A DNA stretch of 64,000 bases, from positions 3,421,001-3,485,000 of the forward strand of contig CP019636.1 in the NCBI GenBank assembly GCA_002163975.1, written 5' to 3'. The first letter of the stretch is position 1; every line of letters begins with the position of its first letter. A program made the translations under genes and the position numbers. The notes under the pieces are model-generated. The model was not told the origin of the DNA and did not search any database. It saw only the letters and a program-made list of their open reading frames with translations. Source of the stretch: Nostocales cyanobacterium HT-58-2 (GTDB lineage Bacteria > Cyanobacteriota > Cyanobacteriia > Cyanobacteriales > Nostocaceae). Below are positions 52,908 through 61,423 of this stretch, piece after piece.

Positions 52908-53981
52908 ATGGCTAAGTTTGATAATCAGCCTAAGATTCTAGTTATAGGTGCAACTGGAAAGACCGGAAGTGCTGTGGTTGCTCAACTACTGGAGAAAGGT
53001 TTTCCGGTGCGGGCGATGGTGCGATCGCGCAATGCCAAAAGCCAACGACTGGAACGTTTAGGAGCAGAAATCGTTGTGGCCGATCTGTTTGCTCCCGATC
53101 AAATACTGGCAGCCATGCAGGGAACTGTGCGCGCCTATTATTGTCCGCCGATGCACCCGTACATGATCCAGAGTGCAGCTGCCTTTGTTGCTGCTGTCCG
53201 CGAGTCAAAACTCGAAGCTGTTGTGGGACTCAGCCAGTGGCTTGCCAGTCCGAACCATCCTTCCCTGCATACACGCCAATTGTGGCTGGTTGAACAGATG
53301 TTGTCTGCAATTCCTGGCATTGCATATATTAATCTCAATCCTGGCTATTTTGCTGATAACTATCTGCGGTTGCTCGATTTCGCGTCTTTGCTGGGGATAT
53401 TTCCCATTTTAACTGGGAACAGCCGCAATGCCCCACCTGCCAATGAAGATATTGCCCGTGTTGCCGTCGCCTTATTAATGAACCCCAAACGCTATGCTGG
53501 CAAGAGCTATCGCCCGACAGGGTCAAAGCTAATATCCGCATATAACATGGTGGAAGTCGTCCGAAAAGTCTTGAGAAGTCCTGTCTTTGCAGTGAACTTG
53601 TCCTGGTGGATGTTTGAAAGGGCAGCACGCTTGCAAGGTGTCTCTGCCTTTGAACTGAACAACTTTCGCTATTACGTTGAAGATCATAAACAAGGCGCGT
53701 TTGAGTTTGGTGCGCCGACGAATGTTGTCGAGGAGTTGACAGGCAAACCAGCAGAAGATTTTGAAACAACAGTCCGACGTTATGCCGCGTTGCCTTTTGC
53801 CCGCAAGACCTTTGCCAATCGATTACGCGCTTTTTGGAATTTCAATCTCGTCCCGTTCACCCCTGGGTACAATCTAGAACGTTTTGAGCGCCAGCAATTT
53901 CATCCAATACCACCAGTACCGCAGTTTGCCATGAATAGTGAACGTTGGCAGATTGAGCGTAGACTAATAGGCGATCGCTAG
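52908..53981 (+). CDS. NmrA-like NAD(P)-binding (atypical SDR) protein
   Basis: A 357-residue protein. The Rossmann motif VIGATGKTGSAVVAQLLEKG is followed by VRAMVRSRNAKSQ, an Arg-rich loop that favours NADP(H). VVADLFAPDQILAAM and the missing YxxxK catalytic pair place it with NmrA/HSCARG-type sensors or quinone reductases. The C-terminal 100 residues are an extension of unknown role (RAFWNFNLVPFTPGYNLERF). ATG 52908 has GGAGG five bases upstream and lies just after the MarR operator. It is followed by the methyltransferase-like gene 40 bp downstream. Confidence 0.82.
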   Translation: MAKFDNQPKILVIGATGKTGSAVVAQLLEKGFPVRAMVRSRNAKSQRLERLGAEIVVADLFAPDQILAAMQGTVRAYYCPPMHPYMIQSAAAFVAAVRESKLEAVVGLSQWLASPNHPSLHTRQLWLVEQMLSAIPGIAYINLNPGYFADNYLRLLDFASLLGIFPILTGNSRNAPPANEDIARVAVALLMNPKRYAGKSYRPTGSKLISAYNMVEVVRKVLRSPVFAVNLSWWMFERAARLQGVSAFELNNFRYYVEDHKQGAFEFGAPTNVVEELTGKPAEDFETTVRRYAALPFARKTFANRLRAFWNFNLVPFTPGYNLERFERQQFHPIPPVPQFAMNSERWQIERRLIGDR

Positions 53982-54021
53982 TTTTGTACCAAGTAAACTA
54001 ATTTCCAAGAGGTAAGTTTCC

Positions 54022-54489
54022 GTGAATGACCAAACTTCAGACAACGCTGGAGTAATTGCCTTTCCACCAGCCCTCTACGCAGTTACCCTATTGATCGGAT
54101 TAGTGCTTAATTTTATTTTTCCAGTCAGCTTTCTGCCCACGGTATCTCTGATTTTGGGAAGCTTGATGATTATTTGCGCCGGACTGATCGTGACCTTAGC
54201 TTTTAAAAGGATGAGGCAGGCTAACACGGCAATTAACCCAGCTGAACCGACAACGGCAATTGTTGCGGATGGAGTTTTTAGCTGGAGTCGCAACCCGATT
54301 TATTTGTCTCTGACACTGCTTTATACTGGTATCAGTTTTCTGTTTAACGCCGTCTGGGCATTGCTACTATTGTTGCCCCTGCTAGTGATTATGCAAATTG
54401 GCGTTATTCAACGTGAAGAGAAGTACTTAGAGCGTAAATTTGGCGATGAGTATCTGTGCTACAAAGCACAAGTACGTCGTTGGATCTAA
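54022..54489 (+). CDS. isoprenylcysteine methyltransferase-like membrane protein
   Basis: A 155-residue membrane protein with about four helices. The ICMT/PEMT family core is visible: VADGVFSWSRNPIYLSLTLL and the SAM-contacting C-terminus REEKYLERKFGDEYLCYKAQ followed by VRRWI. Bacterial members methylate small molecules or lipids; the substrate is unknown. The GTG start 54022 has AGAGGTAA about eight bases upstream. It is third in the cassette operon. Confidence 0.85.
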   Translation: MNDQTSDNAGVIAFPPALYAVTLLIGLVLNFIFPVSFLPTVSLILGSLMIICAGLIVTLAFKRMRQANTAINPAEPTTAIVADGVFSWSRNPIYLSLTLLYTGISFLFNAVWALLLLLPLLVIMQIGVIQREEKYLERKFGDEYLCYKAQVRRWI

Positions 54490-54551
54490 TACATAGAAAG
54501 AAACTAGCTGGGTTGATCAGACTTTCTAGACATCTCTAATACTAAATTTTT

Positions 54552-55892
54552 ATGGCTAAATTTGATGACCACCCTACCGTTAAATGGTGGCGGGAACAGG
54601 CTACAAGTAAGCAAACAACGAGTACCGTCATCTTAAACTCAGAGGCACTGCGATCGCTGTGCTTAGAGGCAGGTGCCGACGATGTGGGCTTTGTGGAAAT
54701 TGACCGACCCGCGATCGCAGATCAGCACTCCGAGATTCTACGGGCATTTCCGCCCACCAAGACCCTCATTAGTTTTGTCACCAAGATGAATCGGGAAAAT
54801 ATTCGCACCCCGGTTTGTTCTGCCGCCAATTTAGAATTTCATGCCAACTACGACCATGCCAACGAAGTCGCCCGCCGAATTGTGAGAACCTTGGAACAGA
54901 CAGGAGTGCGCGGCATGGTTCCAGGGGCGAGTTTCCCGATGGAAATGGAGCAATTTCCCGGTAAGGTGTGGGTAGTTTCCCATAAGCCCGTGGCAGTGGC
55001 GGCTGGTTTAGGACATATAGGCATTCATCGGCTGGTGATTCATCCGAAGTTTGGCAATTTCATTGTCCTGGGTACGATTCTCATTGATGCAGAAGTAACG
55101 CAATACACCAATCCCATCGATTACAATCCCTGTCTAGAGTGCAAATTATGTGTGGCAGCTTGTCCAGTCGGGGCGATAGGTACCGATGGTCACTTTAGTT
55201 TCTCCGCTTGTTACACCCATAATTACCGTGAATTTATGAGTGGCTTTACCGATTGGGCAGAGACCATTGCAGACAGTAAGAGTGCTTCGGCTTATCGGCA
55301 AAAAGTCAACGATTCAGAATCAGCTTCCATGTGGCAAAGTTTGTCCTTTAATGCCCAATATAAAGCGGCCTATTGCATGGCGGCTTGTCCGGCGGGAGAA
55401 GATGTGATTGCGCCGTTTTTGAGTGATCGCAAAGCATTTATCCAAGAGGTGGTTAAACCATTGCAAGACAAAACTGAAACTATCTATGTGGTGCCAGGAT
55501 CGGATGCCGAAACCTATGTCCCGCGACGCTTTCCCCACAAAACGGTAAAACAAGTCAGCAGTGGTATTCGTCCAAAATCAATTCAGGGATTTCTCTTTGG
55601 GCTACCACTCCTATTTCAAAGGAATCAGTCAGAGGGTTTGAATGCTATATATCACTTCACCTTTACTGGATCGGAGTCCCTTCGAGTAACCGTGACAATT
55701 CAAAGTAAAACCATACAAGTTGCAGAAGGTCATATCGGCAAAGCAAATCTTTCGGTTACAGCAGATAGTCAAACTTGGTTGGGCTTTCTGGCAAAGGAAC
55801 ATAATATTGTTTGGGCATTGGTGTGGCGCAAAATTCAGATCAGAGGTTCTCTGCAATTGCTTCAGGCATTTGGTAAGTGTTTCCCCTCGTAA
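54552..55892 (+). CDS. 4Fe-4S (QueG/reductive-dehalogenase-like) protein fused to SCP2 domain
   Basis: A 446-residue fusion. The N-terminal part (about 20-190) resembles the QueG/reductive-dehalogenase core (LEAGADDVGFVEIDRPAIAD, GLGHIGIHRLVIHPKFGNF). The ferredoxin-type cluster site CLECKLCVAACPVG lies near 193-206, and a second CMAACPAGED about 80 residues later. Residues about 350-440 form an SCP2 sterol-carrier-like domain (YHFTFTGSESLRVTV, LSVTADSQTWLGFL). No membrane anchor or Tat signal is present. SCP2 may hold a hydrophobic substrate for Fe-S-dependent reduction, which is inference. It is the last gene before the right inverted repeat, 10 bp away. Confidence 0.8.
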   Translation: MAKFDDHPTVKWWREQATSKQTTSTVILNSEALRSLCLEAGADDVGFVEIDRPAIADQHSEILRAFPPTKTLISFVTKMNRENIRTPVCSAANLEFHANYDHANEVARRIVRTLEQTGVRGMVPGASFPMEMEQFPGKVWVVSHKPVAVAAGLGHIGIHRLVIHPKFGNFIVLGTILIDAEVTQYTNPIDYNPCLECKLCVAACPVGAIGTDGHFSFSACYTHNYREFMSGFTDWAETIADSKSASAYRQKVNDSESASMWQSLSFNAQYKAAYCMAACPAGEDVIAPFLSDRKAFIQEVVKPLQDKTETIYVVPGSDAETYVPRRFPHKTVKQVSSGIRPKSIQGFLFGLPLLFQRNQSEGLNAIYHFTFTGSESLRVTVTIQSKTIQVAEGHIGKANLSVTADSQTWLGFLAKEHNIVWALVWRKIQIRGSLQLLQAFGKCFPS

Positions 55893-55902
55893 GTGTGAAG
55901 AA

Positions 55903-55993
55903 GGGTAGCCACCGAGATAGCCACAAAAAGGGACAGGTTGTAAATATGTGTAACGCAAATGTTTGAAAACCATTGATTTTACGTTGTTTCAAT
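55903..55993 (-). repeat. right 91-bp inverted repeat of the cassette
   Basis: Inverted copy of 52142-52232, beginning 10 bases after the stop codon of the Fe-S/SCP2 gene. Its outer end is GTTGTTTCAAT. Confidence 0.9.
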
Positions 55994-56336
55994 TATTCTC
56001 CCAAATGCTTTAATGTTACCTTCATTGCAAATAAACAGGAAACATTGAGCTTTTAGTATCCATTACGAACTCAATCGCATCCAACACGGATATTTTTTCT
56101 TGATGAAAAAATTAGTCTATAAAATTGCAAAGAAACGCCCAATTTGTAACAACTTCTCTGGGTTGTTTTTAGTAGTTGACACTCACCATAACCAACTTTA
56201 TTAAATACAGCGAATTTTAATTAGGTGAAGTATATAAGCTTTGTCTTAAAGCCAGAAATAAAGTCTGTTTTACTCAGGAATTACTGCTATAAATGCACGA
56301 TTAATTTGCAAGTTAGTACACAGAAAAAAATTAGAT
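55994..56336. other. intergenic gap
   Basis: 343 bp of AT-rich DNA between the cassette and the response-regulator gene. I see no gene, clear terminator or repeat. Confidence 0.4.
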
Positions 56337-56993
56337 TTATGCCCCTTGACTGAAAACGGAATTAGCGTAGATTGCAAGTTGTGAGCGATTTTTAAGATTG
56401 AGGCGATTAAAAATACTATTGATGTGCGTTTTGACAGTACTTTCTGAAATAAATAGTTGCTGTGCAATTTCTTGATTTGTTGCTCCAAGAGCCACTAAAC
56501 GGGCAACATCCAACTCTCTCGGCGTTAATTCTGCAAGCACAGGAGGAACAGATTTTGATGGAGTTGGCTGTATTTCTTGTTGGTTGACAACTCGTTCTAA
56601 AAGACCAGGCGCAAGTTGGGCGTATCCACGATGGATGCAGCGAATGGCATTGACAAGTTCTTCCGAAGGCATATCTTTGAGAAGATATCCTTTAGCTCCA
56701 GCACGAATCGCTTGAGCAACATCATGGTCATCATCGTAGGTACTTAGGACTAAAACTTTTGTATTAGGAAATCGTTCGCAAATGATGCGGGTTGCGGTAG
56801 GACCATTCATCACTGGCATTCGCACATCCATTAACACCACATCCGGTTGCAGTTCTTCGACTTGCGCGATCGCAGCTTCTCCGTTGTCTGCTAAACCTAC
56901 AATTTCTAAGTCAGGTTCTAGATTTAACATAGCTTTGAGACCTTGGCGAACTAAACTTTGGTCGTCTACAAGTAATAAGCGAATCATATGCAT
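56337..56993 (-). CDS. NarL/FixJ-type response regulator
   Basis: A 218-residue two-domain regulator. The receiver domain has the acidic pair VDDQ (10-11), phospho-acceptor Asp56 in VVLMDVRMP, and Lys in GYLLKDMPSEEL. The C-terminal LuxR-type HTH (about 150-212) has LTPRELDVARLVALGATNQE and STVKTHINSIFNRL. It binds DNA as a dimer after phosphorylation. The matching NarL-type kinase lies 0.8 kb upstream on the same strand, with a degenerate kinase stub between them. Confidence 0.95.
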   Translation of the reverse strand: MHMIRLLLVDDQSLVRQGLKAMLNLEPDLEIVGLADNGEAAIAQVEELQPDVVLMDVRMPVMNGPTATRIICERFPNTKVLVLSTYDDDHDVAQAIRAGAKGYLLKDMPSEELVNAIRCIHRGYAQLAPGLLERVVNQQEIQPTPSKSVPPVLAELTPRELDVARLVALGATNQEIAQQLFISESTVKTHINSIFNRLNLKNRSQLAIYANSVFSQGA

Positions 56994-57168
56994 AGCTGTT
57001 GAATAAAAATTGGAAATTAAGGCTTAAGGTGTGTTTAAAAAATTAACTTGGTTTGTTATTAACAAGATTAAAAATTAACCTTACAGCTAATACAGTTTCA
57101 CTTTAAGGTTGATACAAATAGGCAGCAAGGGAGCAGATAACAATCATAATCTGTTTGAACAAGTTGAT

Positions 57169-57537
57169 TTAGGAATTCTCTTGATTTAAGCTTCTGACAG
57201 TTTGGCGAACTTCTTGCATGAGTATTGTACTTAGCTTATAGGCTTCTGACAGAGAGTGTTGCGCTTGAGTTGGATCTACTTGCCACAGTTTGTGAGCCAC
57301 TTGTAGTTGAATATTTAGCGCTGCTATTGAGTGTCCTATTGCATCATAGAAATTGAGTGCAATACGATTTTGTTCTTGTAATGCTGCTAAGTTTCTAAGT
57401 TCTGTTGTATAGTGTTGTAGTTGCTCTTTAGCAATTGTTATTTTTAATTTCTGAGATTTTTGGTGATTTGTGTATATTATCTTCAGCAGTTGCCAAGACA
57501 GTATGGGCAAGAATGTCACTAAAAACAGGATAGTCAT
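57169..57537 (-). CDS. degenerate NarL-type kinase stub lacking His and ATPase domain
   Basis: 122 residues. One membrane span (MTILFLVTFLPILSWQLL) is followed by a HisKA_3 dimerisation domain that parallels the full kinase at 57786-58652 (EQNRIALNFYDAIGHSIAAL against ERNRIARELHDSLGHALTAL). The phospho-acceptor His is Tyr64 here, and the protein stops after the domain (EVRQTVRSLNQENS) with no HATPase. It is either a decaying duplicate or a membrane-bound decoy that pairs with the intact kinase. The frame is clean, which argues for retention. Confidence 0.72.
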   Translation of the reverse strand: MTILFLVTFLPILSWQLLKIIYTNHQKSQKLKITIAKEQLQHYTTELRNLAALQEQNRIALNFYDAIGHSIAALNIQLQVAHKLWQVDPTQAQHSLSEAYKLSTILMQEVRQTVRSLNQENS

Positions 57538-57785
57538 TATGATAATGTGTGATTGAATGACAATTCGAGAAAAAGAGCTTGGCGAAGAGATAACACATCG
57601 AAAATTTATAACTTCACCTCCTTTATTAATATCTTTATTTTGATTGTATGACTACCCTTAACTACAATTTTCAAACAATGGTTTGGCTTAGGTATGAAAC
57701 CATCATACTAAAGGTTGAAAACTCATTTTTCCATAGTACTAAAGTTTATCTTTTATGGCATTTGTAGTACCGAAATAAAAGTTGA

Positions 57786-58652
57786 TTACATATTTGTGAG
57801 TAAGGTTGTTGATTCCGATGATGCAAATTGCCATTCATCCAAATCAAGCGGTTGCCATTCACCAATTTTGACAGGTATTCGCTGACTCACCAAGACAGTC
57901 TGTTCAGAGACAAACGCAGAAAGTTTTAAAGGTGCAGGTAAAGAAGGCTCTAAAGAAGGTACAGGTAATTGTATGGGTATCTCTGCAGTAATGCAACAAC
58001 CTGCTCCCGGTCTTGAATCTAAATTGATATGACCTTGCAGAACAGCAACCCGTTCTTGCATTCCCCGTAGTCCATACCCGGTCGAGACTTGCTCAAGATT
58101 GAATCCCCGACCATTATCTTGAATCATCAGGTATACGGTTGTTGATGTTGTGCAGACTTGAATTTGCACTTCTGTCGCTATTGCATACTTACGAATATTG
58201 TTGAGTGCTTCTTGAATCATTCGATAGAGTGGTGTAACCAGATGCGACGGTATGGCGACAGAAAAGTTAAGTTCAACGACAGGTAACACGCCAGTGGTTT
58301 GCTGAAAATCATTGACCAAAAATTCGATGAGTGTTTCCAGGGATTGGGTCTGGTGTGTATCGCTGCGTAAAGATCGCACCGATTGGCGGACTTCTTGAGT
58401 GGCGATCGCCACTAATCGATGCGCCTCAGTGAGAAACTCTTGTGCCTGACTGGGATCAGGTTTGCACAGTTTGATGGCAGTTTGTAATTGAAAGTTGAGC
58501 GCGGTGAGCGCATGTCCTAAAGAATCATGAAGTTCCCGCGCAATCCGGTTGCGTTCTTGCACCGCCGAGAGATTAGCGAATTCCAAAACACACTGCCACA
58601 ACTGTTGATGCATTTGATTGAGTTGTTCTGGCGTGTAGAGTTCTTCGACCAC
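57786..58652 (-). CDS. NarL-type sensor histidine kinase, soluble
   Basis: 288 residues. HisKA_3 has phospho-acceptor His42 in ARELHDSLGHAL. The HATPase has the N box MIQEALNNIRKYA, the G box IQDNGRGFNLEQ and GYGLRGMQERV. There is no N-terminal sensor domain or membrane span, so it must sense through a partner. The C-terminal 80 residues are a Pro/Ser-rich tail. GTG 58652 has GGAG seven bases upstream. It lies just downstream of the CHAT gene on the same strand and probably phosphorylates the regulator at 56337. Confidence 0.92.
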   Translation of the reverse strand: MVEELYTPEQLNQMHQQLWQCVLEFANLSAVQERNRIARELHDSLGHALTALNFQLQTAIKLCKPDPSQAQEFLTEAHRLVAIATQEVRQSVRSLRSDTHQTQSLETLIEFLVNDFQQTTGVLPVVELNFSVAIPSHLVTPLYRMIQEALNNIRKYAIATEVQIQVCTTSTTVYLMIQDNGRGFNLEQVSTGYGLRGMQERVAVLQGHINLDSRPGAGCCITAEIPIQLPVPSLEPSLPAPLKLSAFVSEQTVLVSQRIPVKIGEWQPLDLDEWQFASSESTTLLTNM

Positions 58653-58723
58653 AATGCTCTCCTCATCATATCCAACTACTTATGAGGTAGTTCTGAGTGA
58701 GAAAAGCTCATGCAAGTCCAACA

Positions 58724-61402
58724 TCAAGTCCAGTTACCAATCAGCACATACGCCGCCCAGAAATAGGGTTGTTCTCGATAGTTTGGGTCTTTGAGAATTG
58801 CAAGTTGGGCACGACGGAGAGCTTCTGCTTTGGAGATACCTGTTTTCTTGACTTGCGCTAATTGGTCATAAAATTGACCGATGAGTGTTGCCGAAGCTTC
58901 ATCATTGACACGCCACAGTGTTGCAACTGTACTGCGTGCGCCGGAACGCACCGCAACTCCCGCCAATCCTAATGCTGAACGAGTATCACCAGCTGCTGTT
59001 TCACACGCACTCAGCACGAGGAGTTCAAGTGAATTATTCCGTGAGAGTTCGACCGTTTGCAAGACGCTACTGAGTTGATTGACTTTGATTTTGCCATCCC
59101 AAGTCAGAATAAAAGTGTCGTCTGCTTGAGAGCTAAATTGACCATGCGTTGCTAGATGAACAATTGGTAACGAGACTGCAGCAACTTTATTTTGAAACGC
59201 TGAGTTGGTAAATTTTTGGTTGAAGATAACTTGGCTCGGAATCTCAGATTTAATTTTGTTGACCTCAGTCTCGACAAAAGGCAATGCTGGAAATGCCGGA
59301 GGACGCGCGGCATCAAGTCCAGCCACCAACACACCCAATTGTTCTTGCTTGAGCGATCGCGGTGATAAAAGTTGCAATCCGGGTGTTAAAGCAATGCTGT
59401 ACTGTTCCACAAGGAACTTTTGACCATCGTACAGCGCCGCCATTGGGATATTTCGCAAAGCCCCATCTAAAACAAAAACCAAGGTTTCTACTTTGCTCGC
59501 AGCAAGTTCTGCGGCTGCCGGACGGATGAGCCAATCGTACAATTGTTGGAGTTGCGGAAGTGCCAACTCTCCAGTGGTGGGTTGCTGGAGGTCTAGGCGC
59601 AGTGCTGATACGATATTTTCAACCTCTTTGCTGCTAACATTGGTTTTGTAGTAGCGTAAATCGCGGGTTTCCTTTGTTTGCGTTTGGCGCTCAGTTGACG
59701 GTAGACTCGCGATGATGGCAAGCTCATCTTCTAAAAGGATGGGATAAATCACTGCTGCACGTTGATCTACTTGATCAACTTGTGCTGGGTTTGCATTGAG
59801 ACAGGCTTCGCGAAAGAAGTTATCGAGTTCAACCAGCTGTAACGCTTCAATAACATCCCGCGCCACCTTCAGTTCAGCTGGTTTATTGGATTTCACCAGT
59901 AGCCCGACGAGTTGGCGGTGAATTGGCTCAACGGCGTCGCGAAAGGAAAACTGCACATCTGGGCTTGCCCCTGCCAAATCTGCGCGGAGTGATTTGATTG
60001 TCGCGACTGCTTCTTTATAAGCAGCGATCGCACCTGTATTTTTGTCTTGAGCCTTCAGCACTCGCCCTAACTGCCATAGCCAAAGATAAGCGCTATCTGC
60101 TGCGTTATTTTGTTGTGTTAACTGGAGTGCTTGTTGGGTATAATTTTCTGCTTTTGACCACTGTTGCGTTTTTTCGTAGACATTACCTAAACTGCCCAGC
60201 GCGTAGGCAAGAGTCTGGGAATCTCCCAAGTTTTTGGCTTGTTGTACTGCAGTTATCAGGAGTTGCTCAGCTCCACCCAAAAAAGATGCCCCTCCCGACT
60301 GGCTTGCCATCCGCATCATCGACTGAGCAAGATTCACCCGTGCCTCAATAGCCGTTCGACTGGGAGGTAATGCGTCGATTTGTTGTTGAACCTGTGGCAG
60401 GAGGGTTTGAGCTGCAGACTGTTGATTCGTATCGACGAGTAAGCTAAGTTGATTAACTTGTGCTTGCACTCGCAAATTGGGAGAATCAGTAGCCGCAGCC
60501 TGTTGATAGAACTTCAGGGCAGCTTGGGAGTTAATTGGAGCATTGGCAGTGTTATCGAGGCTGAGTTGAGCGCGGGCAGTGTTGCCGAGGCTAAGTTGAG
60601 CTAGTGTGATGATGTCGGGTAGCTGCAACTTGTTGGCGATCGCCAGACTGCGTTCTAAGACGAGGCGTGCTTGAGGGAAATTGCCAGTCACCCGCAGTGA
60701 ATCTCCCAAAGTACGAAGCGCGGTTGCGGTTTCGGGAGAAGCAGGAACGGCATTAAGCATATTTTGCAGTTGTTCTGCATTGGCAGTTGCACGAGAAGGC
60801 AACTTTAAAGCCGTGTCAAGGAGGGCGATCGCCCGTCGATATAATCCTAAGTTTTGAAAAGCTTGCGCTTGATTAATTTGGCTTATGAGTGCCCGTTCTG
60901 GCTTGCTTTGCTGAGTGTAAAGCTTTGTGGCGCGTTCCCAGGATTGCAGTGCGGCTTCCGCTTGTCCGCGCGCCAGGAGTAACCCACCTTGGATATCGAG
61001 GGCTTGCGCCAGCGCCAGTGAGGTTGCTGGGGTTGTTGCTTTGGTTGCTTCAAGGAGTGAAAGACTGTCGGCGATCGCCTTGCTCGCATCATTCCACTGT
61101 CCCAGTTGTTGATAGCAAAGCGATAAATTGCTGAGACTGAGCGCTTGGCGGATGGGATCTCCGGCGGCTTTGTAAGTTTGGGCGGCTTGTTGAAAGAGCG
61201 TTGCTGCTTCAGTAAATTGATTGGCGCCATAGCGCGTGCGTGCCTGCTGTTCGAGGGTTGATGCAGATTGAGTTTGGGCAACAAATGTGGGAATTACTGG
61301 ATTTTTAGCAAGTATAGGTGGTGAAAAACACAAAAATGCTGTCATCACCATCGGGATGACAAAACGAATAAATTTCTTATGGCGTTGTTTAGTAGATTTC
61401 AT
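58724..61402 (-). CDS. exported CHAT-domain protease-like protein with TPR repeats
   Basis: 892 residues. A signal peptide (FVIPMVMTAFLCFSPPILA, cut near 33) exports it. Tetratricopeptide repeats fill about 45-470 (LSNLSLCYQQLGQW, ALGSLGNVYEKTQQW). The C-terminal CHAT domain (about 600-890) has the caspase-like His753 in VHLATHGQFSS and Cys800 in LVLSACETAAGD, and ends in YFWAAYVLIG. CHAT proteins are caspase/separase relatives. In cyanobacteria they are often encoded beside two-partner-secretion exoproteins, as here: the FHA-like gene lies 21 bp upstream on the same strand. Confidence 0.92.
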   Translation of the reverse strand: MKSTKQRHKKFIRFVIPMVMTAFLCFSPPILAKNPVIPTFVAQTQSASTLEQQARTRYGANQFTEAATLFQQAAQTYKAAGDPIRQALSLSNLSLCYQQLGQWNDASKAIADSLSLLEATKATTPATSLALAQALDIQGGLLLARGQAEAALQSWERATKLYTQQSKPERALISQINQAQAFQNLGLYRRAIALLDTALKLPSRATANAEQLQNMLNAVPASPETATALRTLGDSLRVTGNFPQARLVLERSLAIANKLQLPDIITLAQLSLGNTARAQLSLDNTANAPINSQAALKFYQQAAATDSPNLRVQAQVNQLSLLVDTNQQSAAQTLLPQVQQQIDALPPSRTAIEARVNLAQSMMRMASQSGGASFLGGAEQLLITAVQQAKNLGDSQTLAYALGSLGNVYEKTQQWSKAENYTQQALQLTQQNNAADSAYLWLWQLGRVLKAQDKNTGAIAAYKEAVATIKSLRADLAGASPDVQFSFRDAVEPIHRQLVGLLVKSNKPAELKVARDVIEALQLVELDNFFREACLNANPAQVDQVDQRAAVIYPILLEDELAIIASLPSTERQTQTKETRDLRYYKTNVSSKEVENIVSALRLDLQQPTTGELALPQLQQLYDWLIRPAAAELAASKVETLVFVLDGALRNIPMAALYDGQKFLVEQYSIALTPGLQLLSPRSLKQEQLGVLVAGLDAARPPAFPALPFVETEVNKIKSEIPSQVIFNQKFTNSAFQNKVAAVSLPIVHLATHGQFSSQADDTFILTWDGKIKVNQLSSVLQTVELSRNNSLELLVLSACETAAGDTRSALGLAGVAVRSGARSTVATLWRVNDEASATLIGQFYDQLAQVKKTGISKAEALRRAQLAILKDPNYREQPYFWAAYVLIGNWT

Positions 61403-61423
61403 ACAAGCACTCCTTATCGCTCA

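Larger units (their letters stand above)
52142..55993. mobile_element. 3.85-kb cassette bounded by 91-bp inverted repeats
   Basis: The left repeat (52142-52232) and right repeat (55903-55993) are inverted copies with about 8 differences in 91 positions; the outer 48 bases differ at one. Between them lie exactly four genes in one direction: marR, nmrA-like, ICMT-like and Fe-S/SCP2. No transposase is inside. No target-site duplication was recognised. The left end replaces part of a group II intron. A non-autonomous transposon (MITE-like ends with cargo) or a cassette framed by two inverted MITEs are the alternatives. Confidence 0.75.

Noticed and set aside
52130..56000. Target-site duplication flanking the inverted-repeat cassette
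   Set aside because: Bases outside the two repeats were compared (CCGGT at left, TATTC at right) and do not match. No duplication can be claimed.
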